Below, piece after piece: positions 8,311 through 15,454 of a DNA stretch of 64,000 bases (position 1 is its first letter; every line of letters starts with the position of its first letter). Below the pieces are notes generated by a model. The model worked only from the letters and a program-made list of their open reading frames with translations. It was not told where the DNA came from and ran no database searches. A program made the position numbers and the translations under genes. This DNA comes from CF-13 sp035279665 (GTDB taxonomy: Bacteria > Chloroflexota > Dormibacteria > CF-121): assembly GCA_035279665.1 (NCBI GenBank), contig DATEHI010000131.1:18189-82188 (forward strand), given 5' to 3'.

Positions 8311-9395
8311 TACGGGCCCTCCAGGGAGGATTCGAATTCTTCGCGCTCCCGAAGGAACGACTCCGGCGGCTTCGAATAGACACCGCCGAACATCGCCTCG
8401 CCGGGAGCCGGCGTGGGCAGCGCGAGCAGTCGCGCGCGCATCGCCTGGGCCGCCGACTCGGCGGCGTCCACGATCGCCTTGACGGTTCCCTCGTCGATGA
8501 TGCCATGCTGCACGAGCCAGGCACGATAGCGGGCGATCGGATCTTTGTCATTCCAGGCCTGCAGCTCGGCGTCCGTTCGGTATCGCGTTGGATCGTCGGA
8601 GCTGGTGTGCGCGCCCATGCGGTAGGTCACCGCCTCGATCAGATACGGGCCCTCGCCCTGTCGAGCGCGGGCGGCGGCGGCCCGCACGGCCGCGTAGACG
8701 CCGAGGACGTCATTGCCGTCGATGCGGATGCCAGGAAACCCATATCCGGGGGCGCGCTCGGCGATGGACCCCGCGGTTTGCTTCGACAGCGGGACGGAGA
8801 TCGCCCAGTAGTTGTTCTGGCAGAGAAAGACCACCGGCGCCTTGAACACGCCGGCGAAGTTCATGGCCTCGTGCCAGTCGCCCTCTGAAGTGGCGCCATC
8901 CCCGAAGGTGGAGAGCACAACCTCGTCGCTGTGCTTGAGGCGGCAGCCCATCGCGAACCCAACCGCATGGGGCACCTGGGTCGCGACCGGAATGGCCAGT
9001 GGTGCGAAGTGGTGCTTGCGCGGATCCCAGGGTCCGTGGGAGAGGCCACGGAACAGCGTCAGCATGTCCGCGGCGTCGATCCCCCGGATCATCGCCATGC
9101 CAAACTCGCGGTAGCTGGGGAAGACCCAATCGTCGCTCCGAAGGGCCGTCATGGCGCCGACGTGGATTGCCTCCTGCCCGAGGAACTGACCCCACAGGCC
9201 GAGCTCGCCCTGTCGCTGCAGATTCAGCGCCTCCTGGTCCGCGCGCCGGATCAGCACCATGTTCCGGTACAGCTCGCGGAGCGCCGCGGCGTCCAGGCCC
9301 AGGCGGCTCCTCCCTTCCGCGGTCAGCTCGCCGGCCGGTGAGAACAGGGCGCGCACCGGGTCGTCCGCTGCGACGACTCGAACCACGTCCGCCAT
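8310..9395 (-). CDS. pdhA: 2-oxoacid (pyruvate-type) dehydrogenase E1 subunit alpha
   Basis: A 361-residue E1 alpha chain with the ThDP/Mg motif GDGATSEGDWHEAMNFAGVF...CQNNYWAIS and the phosphorylation-loop-like region YRMGAHTSSDDPTRYR. It decarboxylates the 2-oxo acid together with PdhB. First gene of pdhA-pdhB-pdhC-synthase. The extreme C terminus (LREREEFESSLEG) is encoded by a 39-bp stretch that is almost identical to DNA at the 3' end of the APC permease gene 47 kb away, so the tail may be an acquired element. Confidence 0.94.
   Translation of the reverse strand: MADVVRVVAADDPVRALFSPAGELTAEGRSRLGLDAAALRELYRNMVLIRRADQEALNLQRQGELGLWGQFLGQEAIHVGAMTALRSDDWVFPSYREFGMAMIRGIDAADMLTLFRGLSHGPWDPRKHHFAPLAIPVATQVPHAVGFAMGCRLKHSDEVVLSTFGDGATSEGDWHEAMNFAGVFKAPVVFLCQNNYWAISVPLSKQTAGSIAERAPGYGFPGIRIDGNDVLGVYAAVRAAAARARQGEGPYLIEAVTYRMGAHTSSDDPTRYRTDAELQAWNDKDPIARYRAWLVQHGIIDEGTVKAIVDAAESAAQAMRARLLALPTPAPGEAMFGGVYSKPPESFLREREEFESSLEGP
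8318..8356. repeat. Dispersed 3'-end element, copy 1 (in pdhA)
   Basis: This stretch aligns with 55628-55663: 34 of 36 aligned bases are identical, with one 3-bp in-frame insertion here. It codes the C-terminal tail of PdhA and includes the palindrome TTCGAA and a short inverted repeat around CTTCGG/CGAAG. Confidence 0.75.
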
Positions 9396-9418
9396 TGCCG
9401 GGAATATCCTATACCGGA

Positions 9419-9426
9419 GTTATACT
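9419..9426. promoter_or_regulatory. Probable divergent promoter region between pdhA and the 9448 gene
   Basis: Only 52 bp separate the divergent starts. TATACT (9421-9426) on plus and TATAAC (9424-9419) on minus are overlapping -10-like hexamers; neither has a convincing -35 at normal spacing. Confidence 0.35.
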
Positions 9427-9447
9427 GGCGACCCGCTGGCGGCAAAC

Positions 9448-10050
9448 ATGAACATCGCGAAGCTGAACATTTTCCGGGGCTTCCACCTTCGTAGGAAGAT
9501 CGTCGCCGCCTACCAGCAGCACGTGGACTACCGGCGCGAGGCGGCGCTGCGCATGTGGGTGGCGTTCATCGGCACCTTCGTCTTCCTGCGCCTGCTGACG
9601 TTCGGCATCCGCTATCACCTCCTCCCCGTCACGAACGTCGTGACCAGCAGCGGGCTCCACATCCATCACTTCGTCTGGGGAATCGTGATCCTGCTGATCA
9701 TCGGCTTCCTCGGGATCATGTTCTGGTCGCAACGGCTCCACGCGTGGCTGGGGCTTGCCTTTGGCATCGGCGCCGCGCTCGTCATCGATGAGTACGCCCT
9801 CTGGCTCAACCTCCAGGACGTGTACTGGCTGCCCGCCGGCCGGAGCAGTATCGACCTCGCCATCCTCATCGCCGCGGTTCTGGGGCTTTATTACGCGGCG
9901 GACCGGTTCTGGAAGCAGCTCGTCAGGGAATTACAGGCGGCGATCAAATTCGTCAGCAGCCAAGAGGGCCGCCTGTTTCGCGCACGATCGCGCACCGCGA
10001 CCGCCACGACGACCACGACGACCACGACGACCACGACGACCACGAAATAG
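9448..10050 (+). CDS. Four-TM membrane protein with HIHHFVWGI motif and poly-Thr tail
   Basis: A 200-residue protein of unknown function. Four hydrophobic segments are visible (about residues 35-53, 70-95, 98-120 and 132-150). The second begins with GLHIHHFVWGI, a His cluster that could bind metal or heme, and the third carries IDEYALWLNLQDVYW. After a basic segment the C terminus ends in a run of Thr broken by one Ala and closing with Lys, encoded by a 9-bp tandem repeat. The ATG at 9448 is chosen because upstream codons lie in the divergent promoter. Confidence 0.8.
   Translation: MNIAKLNIFRGFHLRRKIVAAYQQHVDYRREAALRMWVAFIGTFVFLRLLTFGIRYHLLPVTNVVTSSGLHIHHFVWGIVILLIIGFLGIMFWSQRLHAWLGLAFGIGAALVIDEYALWLNLQDVYWLPAGRSSIDLAILIAAVLGLYYAADRFWKQLVRELQAAIKFVSSQEGRLFRARSRTATATTTTTTTTTTTTTK
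10004..10045. repeat. 9-bp tandem repeat coding poly-threonine
   Basis: The unit CCACGACGA is repeated four times (10004-10039) plus six bases, in frame. It ends a few bases before the stop codon. Slippage here would add or remove three threonines without a frameshift. Confidence 0.85.
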
Positions 10051-10089
10051 ACCGCGTTGGCCGGATGTGACGTTGGAGGGACGGCTATT

Positions 10090-10139
10090 GTGTAGCTCGA
10101 ATTGGCTGCGCGCGAACCTCGTCCAACCACGAGCTACAC
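10090..10139. other. 10-bp inverted repeat across the rnhC start
   Basis: GTGTAGCTCG (10090-10099) and CGAGCTACAC (10130-10139) are exact reverse complements with a 30-nt loop that contains the proposed TTG start. It could form a hairpin that hides the start or be an operator. Confidence 0.45.
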
Positions 10140-11103
10140 CATCCCCAAGGGCGACCGGGAGCGTCTCCAGCATCAGCTTGCTTCGATCGGTGCTCTCGAC
10201 CAGCCGCTCGGTCCCTACGAATCCTGGCGGATGAAGCTCGCGGACGGCGCAAGCCAGGCGACCGCGATCATGTACCAGTCGGGCAAGCTGGTGGTCGCCG
10301 GCCACGCGCCGGCCTTCGATCATGCGCTGGCCATCGTCGAGTCGGTCGGGAGCCCGGTCCCCCCGAAGCGCGCTCACGCAGGCCTACCGACGTCGGCGCC
10401 TGCGGAGACGCCGCCTGAGACCGAGCCGCACATCGGCACGGACGAAGCGGGAAAAGGCGACTTCTTTGGGCCGCTCGTGACGGCGGGGATCTATGTCGAT
10501 GAACGAACGGCCAAGTTGCTGCGGACTCTTGGCGTCCGCGACAGCAAGCTCGTCGGCGATCGGGAGCTGCGCGGACTCGCGACCAACATCCGCGCCGTCG
10601 TCGAGGCCGACAAACGTGCCGTGATCATCCTGGCCCCCAGGCGCTACAACGAGCTCTACAAGCAGATGCGCAGCGAAGGGAAAAACCTCAACACGCTGCT
10701 GGCCTGGGCCCACACCCGGGTGATCGAAGATCTGATCGGTCACCGGCTCCAGCCGACGTTCATCCTCAGCGACCAATTCGGAGACAAGCGATACATCGAG
10801 AGCCGCCTGATGGTCGATACGCGGCTCAGCGGCGTTCCCGTGCTCCAGATGCATCGCGCCGAAGCGGACGTGGCGGTCGCTGCCGCGTCGGTCCTCGCCC
10901 GCGACGCGTTCCTGCACTGGCTCGACCAGGCTGGAAAAACACTCGGCCTGACCGTGCCGAAAGGGGCGTCGCCGAAAGTGATCGAAACCGGCAAACTGCT
11001 GGTCAGCCGGATGGGCGCCGACGGTCTTAGGGACTACGCGAAAGTCTCCTTCAAGACAATGGAGAAGGTCCTGGCTGGAACGACGCCCGAGTCCCTAAGC
11101 TAG
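10102..11103 (+). CDS. rnhC: Ribonuclease HIII
   Basis: A 333-residue RNase HII/HIII-family nuclease that removes RNA from RNA-DNA hybrids. The DEAGKGDFFGPL motif (residues 114-125) is the HIII form of the active-site segment, and AEADVAVAAASVLAR follows later. A long N-terminal region (1-90) fits the TBP-like substrate-binding domain specific to HIII. TTG 10102 is the first possible start after an in-frame stop at 10093; the next ATG (10231) would remove part of the N-terminal domain. No strong ribosome binding site is seen. Confidence 0.92.
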   Translation: MAAREPRPTTSYTIPKGDRERLQHQLASIGALDQPLGPYESWRMKLADGASQATAIMYQSGKLVVAGHAPAFDHALAIVESVGSPVPPKRAHAGLPTSAPAETPPETEPHIGTDEAGKGDFFGPLVTAGIYVDERTAKLLRTLGVRDSKLVGDRELRGLATNIRAVVEADKRAVIILAPRRYNELYKQMRSEGKNLNTLLAWAHTRVIEDLIGHRLQPTFILSDQFGDKRYIESRLMVDTRLSGVPVLQMHRAEADVAVAAASVLARDAFLHWLDQAGKTLGLTVPKGASPKVIETGKLLVSRMGADGLRDYAKVSFKTMEKVLAGTTPESLS

Positions 11104-11109
11104 ATAGTC

Positions 11110-12408
11110 GTGCCGTCCGACACGCGCACGACTTATCCCCAGCTCTTTCGCATCCCGACCTTCCCCCGGTTGGCGAGCAGTGTCGTCCTCGCGCGGACGG
11201 CCAATGCGATGATGCAGCTGGCGCTCGTGCTCTTCGTCCTCCAGCGCTTCCACTCCCCGACGCTGGCCGGCCTGACCGTCTTCCTCGCCATCGCACCAGG
11301 GATTGCCGTCAGCCCGATTGCCGGCGCCCTGCTCGATCGGCATGGCCGGGTGCGGTTGATCATCCTCGACTACGCCGTCGGTGCGCTCGGCCTCTTCCTG
11401 ATCGCCGGCCTCGACGCGGCCGGGCAGCTGACCCCGGTGGTGCTCCTGCCGATCGTCGCGGTCGCCGCCCTGACGTACCCGCTCAGCAACAGCGGGGCGC
11501 GCTCCTTGCTGCCGCTGATCGTCCCCAACCGGCTCTGGGACCGCGCCAACGCGCTGGACAGTATGGCCTACGCGGTGACCGGGGCCGCCGGCCCGGCGCT
11601 GGCCGGCGGCCTCACCGCCGGATTCGGACCACGGGTCGCCTTGCTCACCGCGGCCGCTTTCTACATCGCTGCTGCGCTTTCGCTATCCGGGCTTGCGGAA
11701 CCGCTGAGTCGCGGAGGGACGACCTCGGTGCTGGCCGACGCGCGGGACGGGTTGCTTTACGTCGTGGTCCGAAACGCGTCGTTGCGCGGTTTGGCCATCG
11801 TCGTGTCACTGATCAATGTGGGTTTTGGCATCCTGATCGTGGCGCTGCCCGTCATGATCTTTCAGCGGGTGCACGGTGACGCCGCGCTGGTCGGCGAGCT
11901 GTGGGCATTGCTCGGGCTGGGATCGGCTGTCTCCGTCTTCTTTTTCGGACGCTACAGCAGCGAGGGGCGAGAACGCCCCATGCTCGGTATCGCGACCCTG
12001 GCGAGCGGGGTCGGCATGGGCGTCCTCGCGTTGACAGGCAATGTCCTCGTGGCGGCCGTCGCCATGACGTTCCTGGGGCTCGCCAACGGCCCCGCCGACA
12101 TCGCCTTGTTTTCGATGCGGCAACGTCGCACCGATCCCGCCTGGTACGGCCGGGCCTTCGCCGTGTCGATGTCGCTCAACTTTGCCGGGACGCCACTTGG
12201 GTCGGCGATCTCGGGTCCCCTGATCCATGTCGGGCTCACGCTGGCGATCGGCGTCGCCGCGGCGTTCTTGCTGCTCGCCGCCGGGCTGACGCCACTGCTG
12301 ATTCCGAAAAAGCCTGGGTATAACATTCCGGGTGAGTCCGCCAGGCAGTCGCGCCGGGATCGTCCCGTCGAGGAAAGTCCGAGCTCCGCAGAGCAGGGTG
12401 CCGGGTAA
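11110..12408 (+). CDS. Major facilitator superfamily transporter
   Basis: A 432-residue protein with about 12 hydrophobic segments and the loop 2-3 motif GALLDRHGRVRLIILDY (MFS motif A-like). It resembles the drug/macrolide efflux (MefA-like, MFS_3) branch; substrate unknown. GTG start at 11110, 7 bp after rnhC. The last about 25 codons (GESARQSRRDRPVEES...) are read from the first 77 nt of the RNase P RNA gene, so the tail is not under ordinary protein-only selection. Confidence 0.88.
   Translation: MPSDTRTTYPQLFRIPTFPRLASSVVLARTANAMMQLALVLFVLQRFHSPTLAGLTVFLAIAPGIAVSPIAGALLDRHGRVRLIILDYAVGALGLFLIAGLDAAGQLTPVVLLPIVAVAALTYPLSNSGARSLLPLIVPNRLWDRANALDSMAYAVTGAAGPALAGGLTAGFGPRVALLTAAAFYIAAALSLSGLAEPLSRGGTTSVLADARDGLLYVVVRNASLRGLAIVVSLINVGFGILIVALPVMIFQRVHGDAALVGELWALLGLGSAVSVFFFGRYSSEGRERPMLGIATLASGVGMGVLALTGNVLVAAVAMTFLGLANGPADIALFSMRQRRTDPAWYGRAFAVSMSLNFAGTPLGSAISGPLIHVGLTLAIGVAAAFLLLAAGLTPLLIPKKPGYNIPGESARQSRRDRPVEESPSSAEQGAG
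12319..12324 (+). promoter_or_regulatory. -10 element of the rnpB promoter, inside the MFS gene
   Basis: TATAAC lies 7 bp before the inferred 5' end of RNase P RNA (12332). No clear -35 is seen at 17 bp. The position matches transcription starting directly at the P1 helix. Confidence 0.5.
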
Positions 12409-12714
12409 CGCCCGGTCGGGGTGACCCGAAGGAGAGTGCCACAGAAAAGACACAGCCGTCGCGCGAGCGGCGGCGAAGGTGAAAAGGTGCGGGTAAGAGC
12501 CCACCAGCAGCCGGGAGACCGGCTGGCTCGGTAAACCCCACCCGGAGCAAGACCGAATAGGAGGACGATACGGCTGGCTCGGCCGGTCCTCGGGTAAGGT
12601 CGCTAGAGTCGCCGGGTAACCGGCGACCGAGACGGATGACTGCCGCCCCACGGCGCGCCGGCTTTGCCGGCTGAAGCGGGGAACAGAACTCGGCTTACCG
12701 GCGGACTCACTTTT
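12332..12714 (+). ncRNA. rnpB: RNase P RNA (bacterial type A-like)
   Basis: The conserved core is plain: GAGGAAAGTCCGAGCTCC near 12370, CAGGGTGCCGGGTAACGCC, CCACAGAAA, GGTGAAAAGGTGCGGGTAAGAG (split here), AAACCCCACCCGGAGCAAGACC and the 3' ACAGAACTCGGCTTACCG. The ends are fixed by an 11-bp perfect P1 helix: GTGAGTCCGCC (12332-12342) with GGCGGACTCAC (12700-12710), then TTTT. It is the catalytic RNA that matures tRNA and tmRNA 5' ends. The first 77 nt overlap the end of the MFS ORF on the same strand. Confidence 0.95.
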
Positions 12715-12780
12715 CGTAACGACTTCGTCGCACCGGACGTAAACCAAACGTCCTCATGCCGGCTCTACGGTTTCGTGATC

Positions 12781-13269
12781 ATGGCTGACGATCAGCCGGT
12801 GCTCGTTGCGCCAGGGTTTGAAGCCGCCGTCCATGCGGAGAGCGGCCGCCTTTTCGCCGTTGCCTATTCCATCCTGCGGGACGCGCACGAGGCCGAGGAC
12901 GCCGTGCAGGAAACGATGGAACTGGCCTGGCGGTCCTGGGACGCGCTGCGCGATCCATCGAAGCGGAGCGCCTGGCTGCGCCAGATTTGCGTTCGCCGCG
13001 CAATTCGCACACGCAGGCGCCTGCTCCCCCGACTCTGGCTCGCCGACAGCATCACGGTGCACGCGCAACCACAAGACGAACCCGATCTGGATCTCGATCG
13101 ATCCTATCGCCGCCTCACCCGCCAACAGCGCGCCGTGGTGACGCTCCACTACGAATATGGCTACTCGCTCGACGAATGCGCCGCGCTGATCGGATGTCAG
13201 CCCGGGACCGCTCGCAGCCACCTCGCCCGAGCGCTGGCCAGCCTTCGAAAGGAGCTCAACTATGGGTAA
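12781..13269 (+). CDS. ECF-type RNA polymerase sigma factor
   Basis: A 162-residue protein with sigma region 2 (about residues 10-80, YSILRDAHEAEDAVQETMELAW) and region 4 (about 105-155, LTRQQRAVVTLHYEYGYSLDECAALIGCQPGTARSHLARAL). ATG 12781 is chosen; the open frame upstream runs into rnpB. The stop overlaps the ATG of the next gene, so sigma factor and membrane protein are co-expressed, as expected for a sigma/anti-sigma pair. AAC at 12718 and CGTA at 12738 could form an ECF-style autoregulated promoter, but this is weak. Confidence 0.9.
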   Translation: MADDQPVLVAPGFEAAVHAESGRLFAVAYSILRDAHEAEDAVQETMELAWRSWDALRDPSKRSAWLRQICVRRAIRTRRRLLPRLWLADSITVHAQPQDEPDLDLDRSYRRLTRQQRAVVTLHYEYGYSLDECAALIGCQPGTARSHLARALASLRKELNYG

Positions 13270-14614
13270 GCCCGACGAGTTCGATCCGCGCCTCAAGTCC
13301 TATCTGCATCGCGGTGCGAGTACGCCGCCGCCCGCGGGCATGGACGCGCGCATCATCGACTCCGCCCGCCGGCGGAAGACCGGCTGGGTGCTCCAGGTCG
13401 TCGGGGCGGCCGCCGTACTAGTACTTGCCATCGGGCTGGGGATCGTCGTCCAGCGAGCTCGTCAGTCGGTGGGCGTGACTCCGACGGCATCGCCGGTCAC
13501 ATCGCCGATCACCAAGCCAACTCCGTATCCGACGCCGGCGACGAGCAGCGCGCCGTACCCACTGCTGCCGCCTGTAAGCATGCGCATGATCAACGCCACC
13601 ACTGGCTGGGCTGCCGGCTCCGGCACCAACCGCATTCTTCGGACAACGGATGGCGGATCCCATTGGGATGACGTGACTCCGCGTTGGGCCAGGCTGGGCA
13701 CCTGGACCACGTTCTTCCTCGATGCCAACAACGCCTGGCTCGCATCGTCGCTCCAGCCTGGCTCGGGCTCGCCTGACTTTACGGTCAAGATCTACCGGAC
13801 GTCCGACGGGGGCCAGAGCTGGCAGTCTGTTGGTACGGCCGAGGCCGACTGGGGGTTCCCCGCGGCGCTGGACTTCGTCGACCGGCAGCGGGGATGGCTC
13901 TTCATCAAGCAAGACGGCACTCTCGAAACGCCCGGTTCCAACATGGTCGCCGTCTACGGGACCACGGACGGCGGCGCCAGCTGGAACAAGCTGTCTCAAA
14001 CAGATACGAGCGCGATCGCGGGCCATCTGCCACAGGCTTGCTCGAAGCTGACCCCCGTTTTCCTGAATGCCTCCACCGGTTGGATCCCGGGTGGCTGCGG
14101 TGCTGGCGGCGGGTACTTTCTCTACGTGACCCGCGACGGCGGCCGGAATTGGGCTGGGGTTGCCCTCAGAATGCCCAGGGCGGGTACGTTGACTTGCGAT
14201 TGCGGGATCGAGAGGTTGCGCTTCTGGGACAACCAGCACGGCGCATTCGTGCTAAACGACGCATATCAAGACTCGCGCGGCTATGCGCAGAATTTCCTGT
14301 ACACGACCACCGATGGCGGCCGGTCCTGGCAGCTGGGCCCACTCATGCCCCAGAACTCGTTCTGGGTCTACTTCCTTGACGCCGGGCACGCCTGGACCCT
14401 GGATGCCAAGGCCAACAACCTTCTCTTCAGCGCCGACGGCGGGCAGCACTGGTCAGCCGCCGGGACGGTCCCATCCAATTCGAATGGCGTCGTCATGGAT
14501 TTCCAGTTCGTCACGGCGCAGGTGGGTTGGGCGCTTGGCGCCGACTCCAGGGGTCTGCCGATTCTCAAGACCCTCGACGGCGGGAAGACCTGGACGACGC
14601 AGCTCGCTCCTTAA
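13262..14614 (+). CDS. Membrane-anchored seven-Asp-box (Ycf48/BNR-like) propeller, probable anti-sigma sensor
   Basis: A 450-residue protein: a cytoplasmic N-terminal segment (about 1-42), one TM helix (about 43-64), a Pro/Thr linker, then an extracellular beta-propeller. Seven Asp boxes of the type [ST]xDGGxxW are present: RTTDGGSHW, RTSDGGQSW, GTTDGGASW, VTRDGGRNW, TTTDGGRSW, FSADGGQHW and KTLDGGKTW, suggesting seven blades. Such folds occur in photosystem assembly factor Ycf48 and sialidases; no sialidase active site is evident. The coupled ECF sigma gene implies the short N-terminal part binds sigma, although the zinc-type HxxxCxxC anti-sigma motif is absent. Confidence 0.85.
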   Translation: MGKPDEFDPRLKSYLHRGASTPPPAGMDARIIDSARRRKTGWVLQVVGAAAVLVLAIGLGIVVQRARQSVGVTPTASPVTSPITKPTPYPTPATSSAPYPLLPPVSMRMINATTGWAAGSGTNRILRTTDGGSHWDDVTPRWARLGTWTTFFLDANNAWLASSLQPGSGSPDFTVKIYRTSDGGQSWQSVGTAEADWGFPAALDFVDRQRGWLFIKQDGTLETPGSNMVAVYGTTDGGASWNKLSQTDTSAIAGHLPQACSKLTPVFLNASTGWIPGGCGAGGGYFLYVTRDGGRNWAGVALRMPRAGTLTCDCGIERLRFWDNQHGAFVLNDAYQDSRGYAQNFLYTTTDGGRSWQLGPLMPQNSFWVYFLDAGHAWTLDAKANNLLFSADGGQHWSAAGTVPSNSNGVVMDFQFVTAQVGWALGADSRGLPILKTLDGGKTWTTQLAP

Positions 14615-14919
14615 TGGGCGCGGCGGATTCGGCGGATTTTTCCGGCGCCCCTATGCACACGAGAGTCGCTTACGTGCACTGAGTCAGTCCAGTGATTGAA
14701 TCGGGCGGGTGCGTCGTCCAGCCGGCCCATCGCGCACTCGGCCGAAATGGCGACGGCCTCGTGTGCGCGTACAGGCCGGCATCCGACGCCCGCCCTGTTA
14801 CGCGCGAAAGCGCGGGCTCGGCTTGCGGCCTCGCGTGCCGGCCCGCGAGATCAGCGGCACAACATCTAGTAGGTCATTTCGCGGGCCGGCACTAGCCCAC
14901 AAGATTTAGTCCGAATTTG
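14615..14919. other. Intergenic region upstream of the dcw promoter
   Basis: No convincing gene. It contains a GGGCGC/GCGCCC pair flanking an AT-richer loop just after the propeller gene (about 14618-14656, possible terminator), a CGCGC-GAAA-GCGCG tetraloop hairpin near 14812-14825, and a long inverted repeat listed separately. Confidence 0.5.
14835..14892. other. 14-bp perfect inverted repeat with 30-nt loop
   Basis: GTGCCGGCCCGCGA (14835-14848) is exactly complementary to TCGCGGGCCGGCAC (14879-14892). It sits 28 bp upstream of the mraZ -35 box and lacks a T-run, so it is not a simple intrinsic terminator. It may be an operator, a small RNA or a bidirectional terminator. Confidence 0.7.
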
Positions 14920-14948
14920 TTGACAGGCACCTGTCGCGGTGGTAGCGT
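14920..14948 (+). promoter_or_regulatory. Promoter of the mraZ (dcw) operon
   Basis: Perfect -35 TTGACA (14920-14925), 17-bp spacer and -10 TAGCGT (14943-14948). It precedes the MraZ box cluster and mraZ. Confidence 0.7.
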
Positions 14949-14959
14949 TCGCCGTGCTG

Positions 14960-14989
14960 GTGGCACAAAGTGGGGAAAAGTGGGGAGAG
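14960..14989 (+). promoter_or_regulatory. MraZ operator: three 10-bp direct repeats
   Basis: GTGGCACAAA, GTGGGGAAAA and GTGGGGAGAG follow one another at exactly 10-bp period. MraZ is known to bind TGGGN repeats at 10-bp spacing before its own gene. They lie between the -10 box and the mraZ start, consistent with autorepression. Confidence 0.8.
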
Positions 14990-15013
14990 TGAGACAGCCG
15001 GTGATGATTCCTG

Positions 15014-15454
15014 ATGTTCCTCGGCACCTACCGGCACTCGGTGGATACCAAGGGCCGGGTTGCGATTCCCGCCCGTTTTCGGGAACAACTCCCCAGTGGG
15101 ACCGTCATCTCCAAGGGCGCCGAGGGATGTCTGCAGGTCTATCCGCCCCAGGAATGGGCGCAGGAGCAGGGCTTGCGGCTGGGCTCGACGACGCCCGCGG
15201 AGGAGCGGCGCCTCGCCCGCATGATGTTCGGCGCCGCCCGCGAGTGCGAATTCGACGCCCAGGGACGCATCGTCCTGTCCGCCGATCAGCGGCAGTACGC
15301 CGGCATCACGGGCATTGCCTGGATCGTTGGCGTCAACAACTTGATCGAGATCTGGAACGACGAGGGGTGGCGCCACATCGGCGAGGCGACGCCGGAGGAG
15401 TACACACGCATTCAGGACCAGGTGGCCGAGCGGCGACGTGCCCAGCGCACGTGA
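15014..15454 (+). CDS. mraZ: Transcriptional regulator MraZ
   Basis: A 146-residue protein with two MraZ/SpoVT-AbrB-like halves: MFLGTYRHSVDTKGRVAIPARFRE at the N terminus and FGAARECEFDAQGRIVLSADQRQYAGI in the second half (both shown as motif outlines). It is the first gene of the division and cell-wall cluster and acts on its own operator (repeats at 14960-14989). The 3' end overlaps the probable GTG start of rsmH. Confidence 0.96.
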   Translation: MFLGTYRHSVDTKGRVAIPARFREQLPSGTVISKGAEGCLQVYPPQEWAQEQGLRLGSTTPAEERRLARMMFGAARECEFDAQGRIVLSADQRQYAGITGIAWIVGVNNLIEIWNDEGWRHIGEATPEEYTRIQDQVAERRRAQRT

